Source of the DNA: Planctomycetia bacterium
GTDB taxonomy: Bacteria > Planctomycetota > Planctomycetia > Pirellulales > JALHLM01
Direction: 5' to 3'
Assembly: GCA_034440135.1 (NCBI GenBank)
Contig: JAWXBP010000280.1
Span: 1-63,617, forward strand
DNA length: 63,617 nt
The notes under the pieces were generated by a model. The model saw nothing but the letters and a program-made list of their open reading frames with translations, was not told where the DNA came from and searched no databases. How positions within the stretch are numbered: position 1 is the first letter of the stretch; every line of letters begins with the position of its first letter. Shown piece by piece: positions 34,071 through 42,414 of the stretch. Position numbers and translations under genes: made by a program.

Positions 34071-34532
34071 ATGAATCGTGCATTGGTTCTTGGCATCGCG
34101 ATTTTTTGCGCGGTGGTGGGCCTGACCCTCGTGGGCGGGACCAGCAAAGCGGTCGCCGGTCACGGCTGTGGTTGCTCGTGCGACGGCGGATGCAGCGCCT
34201 GTGATGGCGGCTGCAGCAGCTCGTGTGACGGTGGCTGCCACAGCAGCTGCCACGGCGGTCTGTTCTCCGGTCGTTGCCACGGCCGTTGCCATGGTCGTTG
34301 CCATGGTCGTTGCCATGGTCGTTGCCACGGCCGCTGCCATGGTCGTTGCCATGGTCGTTGCCACGGCGGTTGCAATGGTGGCTGCAACGGCGGAAGCTGC
34401 AGCGGCGGTTGCGATGGCGGTTGCCACGGTGGCGAAGTGATCGAAGAAGCCGCTCCGGCGGAAGAAGCCGCTCCGGCTGCCCCGACGGATGCTCGCGTGC
34501 GCGGCCTGCGCAGCGGCGCGTTCCGTAGCTAA
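34071..34532 (+). CDS. Exported Cys/His/Gly-rich protein with RCHG repeats
   Basis: A 153-residue protein from the ATG at 34071; GGAGGA at 34058-34063 is a good ribosome-binding site. Seen: a signal peptide (about 1-30, LGIAIFCAVVGLTLVGG, cleavage near AVAG), then a Cys-rich region with CDGGC units, eight tandem RCHG tetrapeptides (DNA 34272-34367, 12-base units with CAC/CAT and GGC/GGT variation), then GCNGGC and CDGGCHGG units, and a Glu/Ala/Pro tail. More than twenty Cys and about ten His in about 85 residues suggest metal binding or disulfide cross-linking outside the cytoplasm. I do not recognise a family. A terminator follows, so it is a single-gene transcript. Confidence 0.75.
   Translation: MNRALVLGIAIFCAVVGLTLVGGTSKAVAGHGCGCSCDGGCSACDGGCSSSCDGGCHSSCHGGLFSGRCHGRCHGRCHGRCHGRCHGRCHGRCHGRCHGGCNGGCNGGSCSGGCDGGCHGGEVIEEAAPAEEAAPAAPTDARVRGLRSGAFRS
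34272..34367 (+). repeat. Eight tandem 12-bp units coding RCHG
   Basis: Units of the form CGT-TGC-CAY-GGY in one reading frame. Third-position variation between units (CAC GGC versus CAT GGT) falls in a pattern that suggests duplication of multi-unit blocks. Confidence 0.9.
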
Positions 34533-34596
34533 CTTCTCGAACCGATCAACCGGCCTTCCCCGCGAACGGCCGGCAAATATCGGAACTCGCATAAAG

Positions 34597-34629
34597 AGCC
34601 GGGCCCTGTCAAAGGGGCCCGGCTTTTTT
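34597..34629 (+). terminator. Strong intrinsic terminator
   Basis: AGCCGGGCCC and GGGCCCGGCT arms with a short loop are followed by a T run. It ends the transcript of the RCHG-repeat gene. Confidence 0.92.
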
Positions 34630-34678
34630 GTTGCGCCCCTGGTTGGCGGTGCGGCGCGGAGGAGTAGGCGGGGGTGGG

Positions 34679-34822
34679 AATGACGAATTTCTAAATCTGA
34701 ATGTCGAATGAATGACGAATGTTCAAATGTCGAATGGTCCAGAGCGGTAGCCGGGCCTCGAAGAAAATTCGACATTCGTCATTCGGACTTGATTCGACAT
34801 TCAGATTTAGAAATTCGTCATT
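34679..34822. repeat. 144-bp element with perfect 31-bp terminal inverted repeats
   Basis: The 31 bases at 34679-34709 (beginning AATGACGAATTTCTAAATCT) and the 31 bases at 34792-34822 are perfect inverse copies. The centre has further ATGTCGAAT words. A rearranged relative lies at 47932-48084 between groES and groEL. No coding capacity. Confidence 0.9.
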
Positions 34823-34980
34823 CATGACTGCGCTTTATAGCGTTGCTGTGCGTTAGCGCGACGGGGCGGCATTTCATGAAACGGCCCGTGTCGCAGCGTC
34901 GATGCTAGCAAGGTCGCATCCGGCTTGCCGCAACCTCTCGCTCGGCATGCGCGTGGCGCGATTCCTCCGCTGGCTTGCAT

Positions 34981-35751
34981 ATGCCTGACTCCCCGCAGCC
35001 TGCCGTTCGGACGTTGTCCGACAACGCGCGAACAACGATCAGCTTCCTGCTGTTTGTGCATCTGTTCGCGCTCGGCGTGGCGATTCTGTCGAATACCAGC
35101 CCGCTGCCAGAACCGGGCGAGGCCGCCCTGCCGGATCTCAAACGGCAGCTGCGACAGGTGCCGGGCGTGGTGCCGTATTTGCTGGCGCTGAACATGGATT
35201 ACGGCTACATCGGCGGTGATCGCTACCAGGGGGCCGACTACCATCTGACGCACTATACGCCGTGGGACTTGCCGTATCGCATTGAGTTGACGCTCAACCT
35301 TCCGGATGGCGGCGGCGAAACGACGGTCGTGATTCCGAATGAAACGCTGCAGCCTCGCCTGCGACGTTTGCGCTACCAGATGCTGGCTTCGCGGACGGCG
35401 CGGCTGGAGGGCTTCGACGGGCCGGACGTGCAGATTCCCCATGCCGTCGCGACTCACTATGTGAATCTGTTCCAGGCGACCGGGGGACGGCTGCGTTGCC
35501 TCGCGGAGTTCGAGCGGCCGATGTTGGAATTGAACAATTTCAATCCTTCCATGGCGCAAGAGCTTCCGGCGCTTCCGACGAATACAGTGCTTGATCTTTA
35601 TGTGCTCGTCGCGAATGGTAAAGTCTCGCTGTTGAATGCGGAGTCGGCCCGCGACGCGGCGGCGCCTTCCACGACATCCAACGGGGCGGAGGGTGAAGGT
35701 ACAACGCCGCCCGCGGCGCCTGACATGACCGTGCGGCCCGACGTCCAATAG
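34981..35751 (+). CDS. Single-pass membrane protein paired with an HTTM gene
   Basis: A 256-residue protein from the ATG at 34981; the frame is open a little further but only to a TTG. Seen: a short cytoplasmic N-terminus, one TM helix (about 21-38, TISFLLFVHLFALGVAIL), then an extracytoplasmic domain of about 170 residues with VPYLLALNMDYGYIGGDRYQ, RIELTLNLPDGGGETTVVIP and an HAVATHYVNLFQATGGRLRC segment, and a Pro/Thr/Ser tail. I do not recognise a named family. It ends 20 bases before the HTTM-family gene on the same strand, so the two are probably one unit and may work together. Confidence 0.65.
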   Translation: MPDSPQPAVRTLSDNARTTISFLLFVHLFALGVAILSNTSPLPEPGEAALPDLKRQLRQVPGVVPYLLALNMDYGYIGGDRYQGADYHLTHYTPWDLPYRIELTLNLPDGGGETTVVIPNETLQPRLRRLRYQMLASRTARLEGFDGPDVQIPHAVATHYVNLFQATGGRLRCLAEFERPMLELNNFNPSMAQELPALPTNTVLDLYVLVANGKVSLLNAESARDAAAPSTTSNGAEGEGTTPPAAPDMTVRPDVQ

Positions 35752-35771
35752 TCCATGGAGCTGAGGGCGCG

Positions 35772-36770
35772 ATGCGCAACGCCATTTTAGAATACTTCCA
35801 CCAATTTCTGTCCGGCGAGGCCTGGAATCAGTTCTGGTACGAAGCCCGGGACGCGCGAGTGATTTCGCTGATGCGGATCGGCGTTGGCGCGATCGCGTTA
35901 TTCGCGCTGCTCTGCTACACGCCGGACTTGATCAAGTTCTTCGGGCCATCGGGTTTGTTGCCGGCGAATACCGTTCGCGCGGTGATGTTCGCCGAAGAGG
36001 CGACGCCGGACAAGCCGTCGTTCTTGTACGGCAGCTTCCTGATGTCGTTCAATTACCTCGCCTGGTTCGAAAACGAACCGGCGATGTTATGGGGCGCTCA
36101 CGGAGTCGGTATCGCCATCTTGCTCGCGTTTGTCGTGGGGCTCAAAACCCGCGTGACGTCGGTGTTGGCGCTGATCGTCACGTTGACTTATATCCACCGC
36201 GGGCAGGTGCTCAATGCGCAGTTGGAACCCATCGTCTCGATGGTAATGGCTTATCTGTGCCTGGGGCCCTGCGGCGCGTATTACTCTGTCGACCGCTGTC
36301 TGCAGTTGCGAAAGCAACCACTCGCCAAGGTTGAACCGAGCATCGGCGCGAACATCGCCACGCGGCTCCTGCAGATTCACTTGTCGGCGATCTACGTGAT
36401 GATGGCGTTCGGCAAGTTGGTTCGATTGGGCGTGGCCGACGGCGCGGTCTGGTGGTCGGGCGACGCCGTGTGGTGGTTGATCGCCAAGCCGGGCGGGAGC
36501 CTGGTCGACTTGACGTGGTTGCACTCGCATCCTTATATGATCGACGCCTGGACGCAGGCGATCGTGTTCTTCGAGCTGGGCTTTGGGATCTTCGTCTGGA
36601 AGCGCTGGGCGCGCCCGGCGTTGCTCGTGTTGGCCGTGCCAATGTGGCTGAGCCTGGCGGTGCTGACAGGGTTGATCCCGTGGTGTCTGATGATGCTCGT
36701 GGCGAACCTGGCGTTCGTGCGGCCGGATGATTGTTGTGGCGCTGGGCACGCGCCGCGGCCGGCGCTGTGA
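35772..36770 (+). CDS. HTTM-domain membrane protein (vitamin K gamma-carboxylase-like)
   Basis: A 332-residue polytopic protein. Seen: LMRIGVGAIALFALLCYTPD at the start of the first span, FFGPSGLLPANTVR, at least six further hydrophobic segments, LGPCGAYYSVDRCLQLRKQP, a His-containing IHRGQVLNAQLE loop and a LQIHLSAIYVMMAFGKLVRL segment. These are landmarks of the HTTM (horizontally transferred transmembrane) family, related to the membrane part of vitamin K-dependent gamma-carboxylase. Planctomycetes carry many such genes. The reaction is unknown for nearly all bacterial members; gamma-carboxylation should not be assumed. The 3' end faces the phosphatase gene across a repeat element. Confidence 0.82.
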   Translation: MRNAILEYFHQFLSGEAWNQFWYEARDARVISLMRIGVGAIALFALLCYTPDLIKFFGPSGLLPANTVRAVMFAEEATPDKPSFLYGSFLMSFNYLAWFENEPAMLWGAHGVGIAILLAFVVGLKTRVTSVLALIVTLTYIHRGQVLNAQLEPIVSMVMAYLCLGPCGAYYSVDRCLQLRKQPLAKVEPSIGANIATRLLQIHLSAIYVMMAFGKLVRLGVADGAVWWSGDAVWWLIAKPGGSLVDLTWLHSHPYMIDAWTQAIVFFELGFGIFVWKRWARPALLVLAVPMWLSLAVLTGLIPWCLMMLVANLAFVRPDDCCGAGHAPRPAL

Positions 36771-36904
36771 ATGAACGCAGAGCGCGGGTGAGGTAGCTGT
36801 TGAGAGTTTGGTCCGCAATTTGTATCGCGGCGTCCACTCTCCCTCGCTGGCGCTATGGGCTGGTGATTCGTCACGCTTCGATTTTTTGAATAGTTGAGAA
36901 CGGC

Positions 36905-37047
36905 GGGTGCCTGGGGCTGCGGCGTGCGAATGCCGCGGCCAAGCCGTATCAACGGGGGCATCGTTTCGACTTGTTGATCAACTCAACGATGCCCAACAAA
37001 GATGGACCATTGTGAACGTGATGTTAGTGCCCCTGCCCCAGGCACCC
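36905..37047. repeat. 143-bp nested inverted-repeat element, copy 1
   Basis: GGGTGCCTGGGGCTG at 36905-36919 and CTGCCCCAGGCACCC at 37033-37047 are inverted arms with 14 of 15 matching. A second hairpin lies inside (GGGGCATCGTT with AACGATGCCC). A copy of the same length lies at 50294-50436. Both copies separate convergent genes. Confidence 0.85.
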
Positions 37048-37065
37048 AAGCTTTTCGGCTGTTGA

Positions 37066-38319
37066 TTAATCGCGGCGGTCGGCGTGCTTGCTCGTGGTTG
37101 TACAGGTGTCGGCGACGCGGCCGGTGGAGTCGATGGCGACGTGGAAGCGGTCGTCACCTTCCAGGCGATGTACCGTCATGTGGTACGCCTCGCTGACGGC
37201 GGCCAGGTAGGGGCGTTCTTCCGGCGTTTTCGGCGTGCGCAGTTGCCCCCAGGAGCCGTCGCCGAGGTAGAGCACGCCGTTTTTGTCTTTGAGACCCCCG
37301 GCCATGCGGTGGGTGCGTTTGAAGGTGTGATCGTGGTGCTCCAGCACCAGGTCGACGTTGTATCGCTCAAACAGCGGCGACCAGTATTTGCGGTTTTCCT
37401 CGCCGGTGCCGTACTCGCCGTTTTCTCCTTCCGGCGCGCGATACGACGGATAAGCCGGCACGTGATTGGCGACGATCAGGTGTTGTTTGTCCTGACGCGC
37501 GGCGAGCGTTTGCTCCAGCCACGAGGTTTGTTCACCGCCGATGGGGGCGATGTGGCCTGAGTCCAAGAGGACGAAGCTCAGGTAGTCGCCGATATCGAGC
37601 ACGCCGTACGGCCTGTCGCCGAAGAAGCCATCGAACACGCTCAGATAATGTGGTGCGCGTACGTTGGCGGGCCCTTGCTTGTCATTGCATTCGTGGTTGC
37701 TGATGCAGGAGATCATCGGAATCAAGCGTCCCGTCGGGTCGATCATCTGCCGGCTGTAGTTGCGCAGGAACGTGAGAAACGTTTCGGGCGAATCGCCGTT
37801 GTCGTACGCGAGGTCGCCGCCGAGCAGAGCAAAGTACGGTTCCTGTTTTGCGGCCAGGGCGTTCGTCGCGACCGCGTGTTCATTGGTGCCGCAATCGCCG
37901 CCGGAGACGAATTGGATGGTGTTCGTCGACGTCGCCGGCATGGTGCGGAAGCGATAGGTCGCGCTGCCGCCGTTAATGCGGAATTGGTACTCGCTGCCGG
38001 GCGCCAGGCCAGACAATTCGCAGCGATGCACTTTGAGATCGGTATCGGGAAACGGACGCAGTTCCGTGGGTTGCGACTGGAAGTTGTCGGAGTTCAACGC
38101 GCTGAACGAGATCTGATCGGCGCCAGAGTCGGGGCCGATCCATTGGATGGCCATCGTCGTCGTGGGATCGCGCTGCCAGGTGAGGAACAGCCCATCCGGC
38201 GCGGCGGTCGAGTCGATGGCGGGCGCTTCCTGGCCGACAGCTCGTTGACCCAAAGTGAGGGCGGCTGCCATGCCTCCCAGCGACGCGCCGAGGAAACTTC
38301 TGCGATCCAATCCGGACAT
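37066..38319 (-). CDS. Tat-exported purple acid phosphatase-type metallophosphoesterase
   Basis: A 417-residue protein. Seen: a twin-arginine signal (DRRSFLGASLGGMAAALTL), an N-terminal fibronectin-like domain (about 35-125) with LTWQRDPTTTMAIQW, then a calcineurin-like metal centre in order: SGGDCGTN (about 139-146), LLGGDLAYDNGD, SCISNHECND, VANHVPAYPS and LEHHDHTFKRT. This is the two-metal site of the purple acid phosphatase family; the lone Tyr ligand typical of Fe(III) is plausibly in DLAYDNGD. It would act outside the cytoplasm, perhaps on phosphate esters. It lies upstream in transcription order of nothing on its strand; the thioredoxin-like gene precedes it by 39 bases, so they may be co-transcribed. 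Confidence 0.85.
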   Translation of the reverse strand: MSGLDRRSFLGASLGGMAAALTLGQRAVGQEAPAIDSTAAPDGLFLTWQRDPTTTMAIQWIGPDSGADQISFSALNSDNFQSQPTELRPFPDTDLKVHRCELSGLAPGSEYQFRINGGSATYRFRTMPATSTNTIQFVSGGDCGTNEHAVATNALAAKQEPYFALLGGDLAYDNGDSPETFLTFLRNYSRQMIDPTGRLIPMISCISNHECNDKQGPANVRAPHYLSVFDGFFGDRPYGVLDIGDYLSFVLLDSGHIAPIGGEQTSWLEQTLAARQDKQHLIVANHVPAYPSYRAPEGENGEYGTGEENRKYWSPLFERYNVDLVLEHHDHTFKRTHRMAGGLKDKNGVLYLGDGSWGQLRTPKTPEERPYLAAVSEAYHMTVHRLEGDDRFHVAIDSTGRVADTCTTTSKHADRRD

Positions 38320-38358
38320 GGCGGGAACCTGGAGAGAACTGCTGGCGGGCGGGGATGT

Positions 38359-38955
38359 TCAGCGTTTACGCTCGCGGGCGAAGCGAATGCGGCACCCTTG
38401 GGCGTAGGTTTCGGCGGTCTCGGGCGTCTTGCCTTGGAGGACAGCCTGGAAGGCGTCTTCGAGGTAGTGCTTCGTGACCATCGCCGGATCGTCATTATCG
38501 TCCATGCCGCCCAGGTAAGCTAGTTGGCGCTCCTTGTTCAGCAGGAAAAACTCCGGTGTGCCCGTGGCGCCGAAGTCTTTGGCGATTTGCTGCGTGTCAT
38601 CGTAGAGGTACGCAAAGGGGAATTTCTCTTGTTCCGCCCGTTCTTTCATTTTCGGCAGGCTGTCCTCGGCGACACGATTGACGTTGATCGCCACGACCAC
38701 GACGTCGTCCGCGTGGGTGCGGGCGAAGTCCGCGATGCGGCCTTCGTATTTCACCGCCACGGGACAACTGTTGCAGGTGAAGACGACGAGGACCAGCTTG
38801 TCCTCCGGCAGATCTGCCAGGGCGTGTTCTTTGTCGTCGACGCCAGGCAGATTCTTCCAGGCCGGCGCGGCGTCGCCGACGCTGAGAACTTTGTTGAATT
38901 CGCCGGCGTGGGCGGTGGAGGCGAACAGCGCGAGAACTAGGAAGAGCTTGCGCAT
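38359..38955 (-). CDS. Exported thioredoxin-like (peroxiredoxin-type) protein
   Basis: A 198-residue protein from the ATG at 38955 (MRKLFLVLALFASTAHA, signal peptide cut near residue 17). Seen: a thioredoxin fold with a CNSCP motif in VFTCNSCPVAVKYEGRIADF (about 70-88), YLYDDTQQIAKDFGATGTPE with the cis-proline TP, and a FFLLNKERQLAYLGGMDD strand. The CxxCP site and order match the TlpA/AhpC-TSA-like redoxins common in planctomycetes. It would act in the periplasm in thiol redox work. Longer open frame upstream (to 39009) crosses a repeat element and is rejected. It may be co-transcribed with the phosphatase downstream. Confidence 0.82.
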   Translation of the reverse strand: MRKLFLVLALFASTAHAGEFNKVLSVGDAAPAWKNLPGVDDKEHALADLPEDKLVLVVFTCNSCPVAVKYEGRIADFARTHADDVVVVAINVNRVAEDSLPKMKERAEQEKFPFAYLYDDTQQIAKDFGATGTPEFFLLNKERQLAYLGGMDDNDDPAMVTKHYLEDAFQAVLQGKTPETAETYAQGCRIRFARERKR

Positions 38956-38990
38956 AGTGCGATCTCGGCGGAGGTTGGATGTAGTTCGTG

Positions 38991-39080
38991 TCGCCCCATT
39001 GGGGCTCAATCAATACTATGCCGCACGCTTTCCAGGGGTTTGCACCCCTGGCTATTGTCGGTCGCCCCTTTGGGGCTTTT
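38991..39080. repeat. Cluster of three short hairpins
   Basis: GCCCCATTGGGGC (about 38993-39005), CCAGGGG-TTTGCA-CCCCTGG (39032-39051) and GCCCC-TTT-GGGGC followed by TTTT (39064-39080) occur in a row. The spacing and shared GCCCC words suggest one dispersed element rather than three separate signals. Confidence 0.65.
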
Positions 39081-39096
39081 CTTGCTTCGGACGCAA

Positions 39097-39128
39097 AATC
39101 GGGGCGCGGTTCTTGCCGCGCCCCGATT
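39097..39128 (-). terminator. Intrinsic terminator, minus strand
   Basis: A perfect 13-base-pair stem (AATCGGGGCGCGG with its inverse) and a 6-base loop; on the - strand it is followed by a T run. It lies just past the stop of the exported propeller-like gene. Confidence 0.85.
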
Positions 39129-39155
39129 GTTTGCGGACCAGTTCAATATCGTACG

Positions 39156-40253
39156 TTACGGCAGGTCGATGGTTTGGAGATCGACGCCGGCGTCGGTTTT
39201 GATGAGGACGACGGCGCGCTTGGCGTCGAGCTTGTCGAGTTGTTCGACGCCTTTCAATTCGGCGATCGTCTCGAACGGTTGGCCGGCGGTGTTGCCATCC
39301 GGCACCGGTTCGTCGAGTCCCGCGTTTTCTTGCAGTTTCTCCGTGCTGATCTTCATCACGCCGCGAGCGCTGTTGGACATCAGGACGAAAGTCTTGCCGT
39401 CCTGCTCGTAGACGATCATGTCGAGCGGGCGGTTCTGGTTGCCCAGTTCAGCGACGGTGGTGCCGCGGACTTTCTCGCCCGACGCGATGTCGTTCAACGG
39501 GAACTTGACCAGCGGCGTGCAGGTGAAGCCGGCCAAGAGGACCGGTTCGCCGTCGATCATCAGCGGGGCGAACGCCCGCACGACGGCGTCGTCTTCCACG
39601 CGGCCGTGGGCGGCGTGATAGATTTCGACGTTCGTGCCCTTTTCCTTATCCGCGAACGGGAAGAACAGTTCGCGGACCGTTGACGACGCTTCGTTACTCG
39701 TCAGACCGGAGATGTAGAGCTTGCCTTCGGCGAACGTCAGGTCGGTGATCGAGTCGTCGCGGGGATCGCCGCGGCGGCCTTGAGCGCTCGCCGGAGCACC
39801 GGCCAAATCGACGCGGGAGTGGCGGACGTTCGTCAGCGGGAACACGGTGATGGCGCCCTTCGTGTCGATGCGCATCAGGACCGGCTGGGCTGGTTCGCCG
39901 ACGGCGACGTTCAGGTAGGCGTTGCCGCTGGCGGGGTTGATCGCCAGATCGGCGATGCGGAACTTGGACGGGTCCGCGCCGAGTTCCTCGGCCAGTTTCA
40001 TGTTGGCGTTCGGTAAATCGAAGGTCGCTTGCGTCGGATCGCCTGCTTCGTCATCGGTGGCGATGGCCACGACGGCGGCGGCTTTGGGATCGCCGATGAA
40101 CAGAATGCCGTTGGGGCCGAACACCATTGGTCCAGCCGAAGTGAGCGTCACGGCGCCTTCTTTGAGACCCCAGGGATCGGCGGCAAGGGACGATTGTGCC
40201 GCGCTGAGGATCAACCCCAGGGCGGCCAGTCCGGTCAAACAGATTTTTCGCAT
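39156..40253 (-). CDS. Exported beta-propeller-like protein, unknown function
   Basis: A 365-residue exported protein with a signal peptide (MRKICLTGLAALGLILSAAQ, cleavage near SSLA-AD) and an AAAGGAA ribosome-binding site. Seen: repeated strand patterns with GPNGILFIGDPKAAAVVAI, FRIADLAINPASGNAYLNVA, SITDLTFAEGKLYISGL and LIDGEPVLLAGF-type phrases, as in beta-propellers of the NHL or YVTN kind. No catalytic residues can be named. It stands between a terminator and a divergent gap of 230 bases, so it is probably transcribed alone. Confidence 0.65.
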   Translation of the reverse strand: MRKICLTGLAALGLILSAAQSSLAADPWGLKEGAVTLTSAGPMVFGPNGILFIGDPKAAAVVAIATDDEAGDPTQATFDLPNANMKLAEELGADPSKFRIADLAINPASGNAYLNVAVGEPAQPVLMRIDTKGAITVFPLTNVRHSRVDLAGAPASAQGRRGDPRDDSITDLTFAEGKLYISGLTSNEASSTVRELFFPFADKEKGTNVEIYHAAHGRVEDDAVVRAFAPLMIDGEPVLLAGFTCTPLVKFPLNDIASGEKVRGTTVAELGNQNRPLDMIVYEQDGKTFVLMSNSARGVMKISTEKLQENAGLDEPVPDGNTAGQPFETIAELKGVEQLDKLDAKRAVVLIKTDAGVDLQTIDLP

Positions 40254-40486
40254 GGCAGGTTTCCTTTCGTGGGCCGGATCGGAATGAAACGCGGACGACG
40301 GCGAGTGTTCACGGCTGAGCGGCCGAAGTGGTTTGGTCCCGGTAGTGTACCCGATTCAATGCTGGGGGAAACTTGTTTCGGGATGACTTCCTGTACGCGT
40401 CAATTTGCGTACTTGATCGCGCCGCGTCTCGGAGCCGAGAATGGCGGTTTGGCGACCAGTTCCCTTGCCACGAGGTCAGCGCGCGG

Positions 40487-41452
40487 ATGTCCCCACTCGC
40501 AGTCGACCCGCTCAGCCTGATTCAACCCCGGCGCAAGGTCGAAGGTATCTCGGCAATTTTGCTGCCGTTCGATTCCGGCGGCGCGATCGACTGGCCGGCG
40601 TTTCGCGCCCATGCCGAACGCACCTGGGCGGCGGGACTGACGCCGGCCGTGAATATGGACACCGGTTATGTGAACTTGCTCGCGCCAGCGGAACGGCTGC
40701 GGGTGTTGGAGGAAGCGCGATCCGTCGCCGCAGGACGATTATTTGTGGCGGGGGCGTTTGTGGGCGATCAATCGGGTGCGCCGTTCGACCGCGATGCCTA
40801 CGGCCAGGCGATGGACGCCATCACTCGTCACGGCGGGACGCCGGTCGTTTTTCAATCGTTCGGGCTTACGCAACAGGGCGACGACGCACTGATCGAAAGC
40901 TATGAATCGCTTGGCAAGCTTTGCGACCGCTGGATCGGCTTCGAATTAGGGACCATGTTCGCGCCGTTCGGGCGGATTTATTCACTCGACGTGTATCGGC
41001 GGCTGATGGAGATTCCATCCTGCGCCGGCGCGAAGCATTCTTCGTTAAGCCGGGAGTTGGAATGGCAGCGTCTGGTGTTGCGAAACCAAGTGCGGCCGGA
41101 GTTTCGCGTCTATACCGGGAACGATCTCGCCATCGACATGATCATGTACGGCAGCGACTACCTGCTGGGGTTGAGTACGTTCGCGCCGGACTTGTTCGCG
41201 CGGCGGGACGCCTTTTGGGCGGCGGGCGATCTTGCGTTCTACGAGTTGAACGACACGCTGCAATACCTTGGCAACTTGACGTTCCGCGTGCCGACGCCGG
41301 CGTACAAACACTCGGCGGCGATGTTCCTGCACTTGCGCGGTTGGGTTGCATCCGATCGCACCCATGCGGGGAGCGCCATCCGGCCGGCGAGCGATCGAGC
41401 GATCTTGGCTGAGATTGGCGCCCGCCTCGGCATCGAAATTGCCGACGCATAG
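40487..41452 (+). CDS. Dihydrodipicolinate synthase-family (DapA-like) enzyme
   Basis: A 321-residue TIM-barrel protein from the ATG at 40487 ([20 protein letters not shown]). Seen: [40 protein letters not shown] (position of the GTTGE-type motif of the family, here changed), an [10 protein letters not shown] strand and the Schiff-base lysine in [15 protein letters not shown] (about 180). The family includes aldolases and lyases acting on 2-keto acids; this branch is distant from true DapA, so the substrate is unknown. The frame is open further upstream but without family similarity. It is followed by sixA after 80 bases. Confidence 0.72.
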   Translation: MSPLAVDPLSLIQPRRKVEGISAILLPFDSGGAIDWPAFRAHAERTWAAGLTPAVNMDTGYVNLLAPAERLRVLEEARSVAAGRLFVAGAFVGDQSGAPFDRDAYGQAMDAITRHGGTPVVFQSFGLTQQGDDALIESYESLGKLCDRWIGFELGTMFAPFGRIYSLDVYRRLMEIPSCAGAKHSSLSRELEWQRLVLRNQVRPEFRVYTGNDLAIDMIMYGSDYLLGLSTFAPDLFARRDAFWAAGDLAFYELNDTLQYLGNLTFRVPTPAYKHSAAMFLHLRGWVASDRTHAGSAIRPASDRAILAEIGARLGIEIADA

Positions 41453-41532
41453 GGTGCGCGAAAACTGTGTCGGCGACGTGCATCGTGGATTCCGCCCGAT
41501 TATGATGAGCGAGGGGAAATCAGGGAGGACCG

Positions 41533-42021
41533 ATGCTGTATTTGATTCGCCACGCCTGGGCCGGCCAACACGGCGATCCGCGCTGGCCGGATGACAATCT
41601 GCGCCCGCTCACGAAGGATGGCAAGAAACGCTTCAAGGCGGTCGTTGAACGGCTGCTGGCCGCGGGCTTTGCGCCGGAGTTAATCGCGACGAGCCCGTTG
41701 GTGCGCGCGCGGGAAACCGCGGATGTCATCGTCCGTGTGCTGCCGGAGGAGCCGGAGTTGATTGAGCTGGAGGAACTTGCGCCGGGCTCGCAGCTCGATC
41801 GGCTGATCGCCTGGACGAATCAGCAATCCCGGGGACGCGACGTGGCCTGGGTGGGGCACGCGCCGGATATCAGTATGTGGGCCGGCGGGTTACTGGGCGC
41901 GGCGCCGAGCGCAATCGCCTTCGGCAAGGGCGCGGTGGCGGCGCTGGAATTTGGAGACCGCATCGAACGCGCGAATGGCGAACTCTGCTGGCTGGCAACG
42001 GCGAAGCTGCTGGGGGAATAG
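41533..42021 (+). CDS. sixA: Phosphohistidine phosphatase SixA family
   Basis: A 162-residue protein of the histidine-phosphatase (phosphoglycerate mutase-like) fold, preceded by GGGAGGA. Seen: the catalytic LIRHAWAG (about 4-11) with the RH pair, PLTKDGKKRF, IATSPLVRARETADVI (the second Arg) and the late VGHAPDIS histidine. SixA removes phosphate from histidine in phosphorelay or PTS proteins. The assignment is to the family; the partner is not visible here. Confidence 0.87.
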   Translation: MLYLIRHAWAGQHGDPRWPDDNLRPLTKDGKKRFKAVVERLLAAGFAPELIATSPLVRARETADVIVRVLPEEPELIELEELAPGSQLDRLIAWTNQQSRGRDVAWVGHAPDISMWAGGLLGAAPSAIAFGKGAVAALEFGDRIERANGELCWLATAKLLGE

Positions 42022-42414
42022 TTCTCTTGCTCGGCAACGGTGAGTGTGGAGAGTCACTTCGGAAGGCACGGAGGGAGTATGGTTGTAGGCAAGTGAGGTA
42101 AGTAAGTAGGCGAAGCCCCTGGTCGCCTGCAGTCGCTAATGCGACGCACGCACCATCCCCCCTCATGCGTTCCCTTCCTCTTTTCCACAATGCGTCTCCG
42201 CGCCTCAGCGGTTCAAGGGTTTTTGCCCTCACTTCTCCCCGTATCCTCCGTGCTGTGGTGAACTCTCGCAAGAGTCTCTTTTCAGCTTCTGGCGTATGAA
42301 TGCGTGCGCGCCCTCATCTGACAAGGCGCGAACCTTGGTGCGCCCCTAGGCGTCCGTAGCGTCACGCCGCACAATGGGAGGTTTGCATTGCTTCCCCGGG
42401 GATGACGCGCGACG
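42022..42414. repeat. Gap with decayed dispersed repeat before hisD
   Basis: From about 42033 to 42270 the sequence has GAGTGTGGAGAGTCACTTCG and, at the far end, CTCCGTGCTGTGGTGAAC, an imperfect inverse. The middle carries GTAAGTAGGCGAAG, shared with the flgK-flgL gap, and CCGCGCCTCAGCGGTTCA, shared with about 2090. No gene is seen; the hisD promoter should be in the last 140 bases. Confidence 0.6.

Noticed and set aside
34272-34367. Twelve-base tandem units as a CRISPR-like or satellite array
   Set aside because: There are no spacers, and the units are in frame within a good gene with a signal peptide.
34822-35748. A 308-codon frame on the minus strand opposite the HTTM partner gene
   Set aside because: Composition is Arg/His-rich without any domain; it is the shadow of the clear + strand gene with a TM helix.
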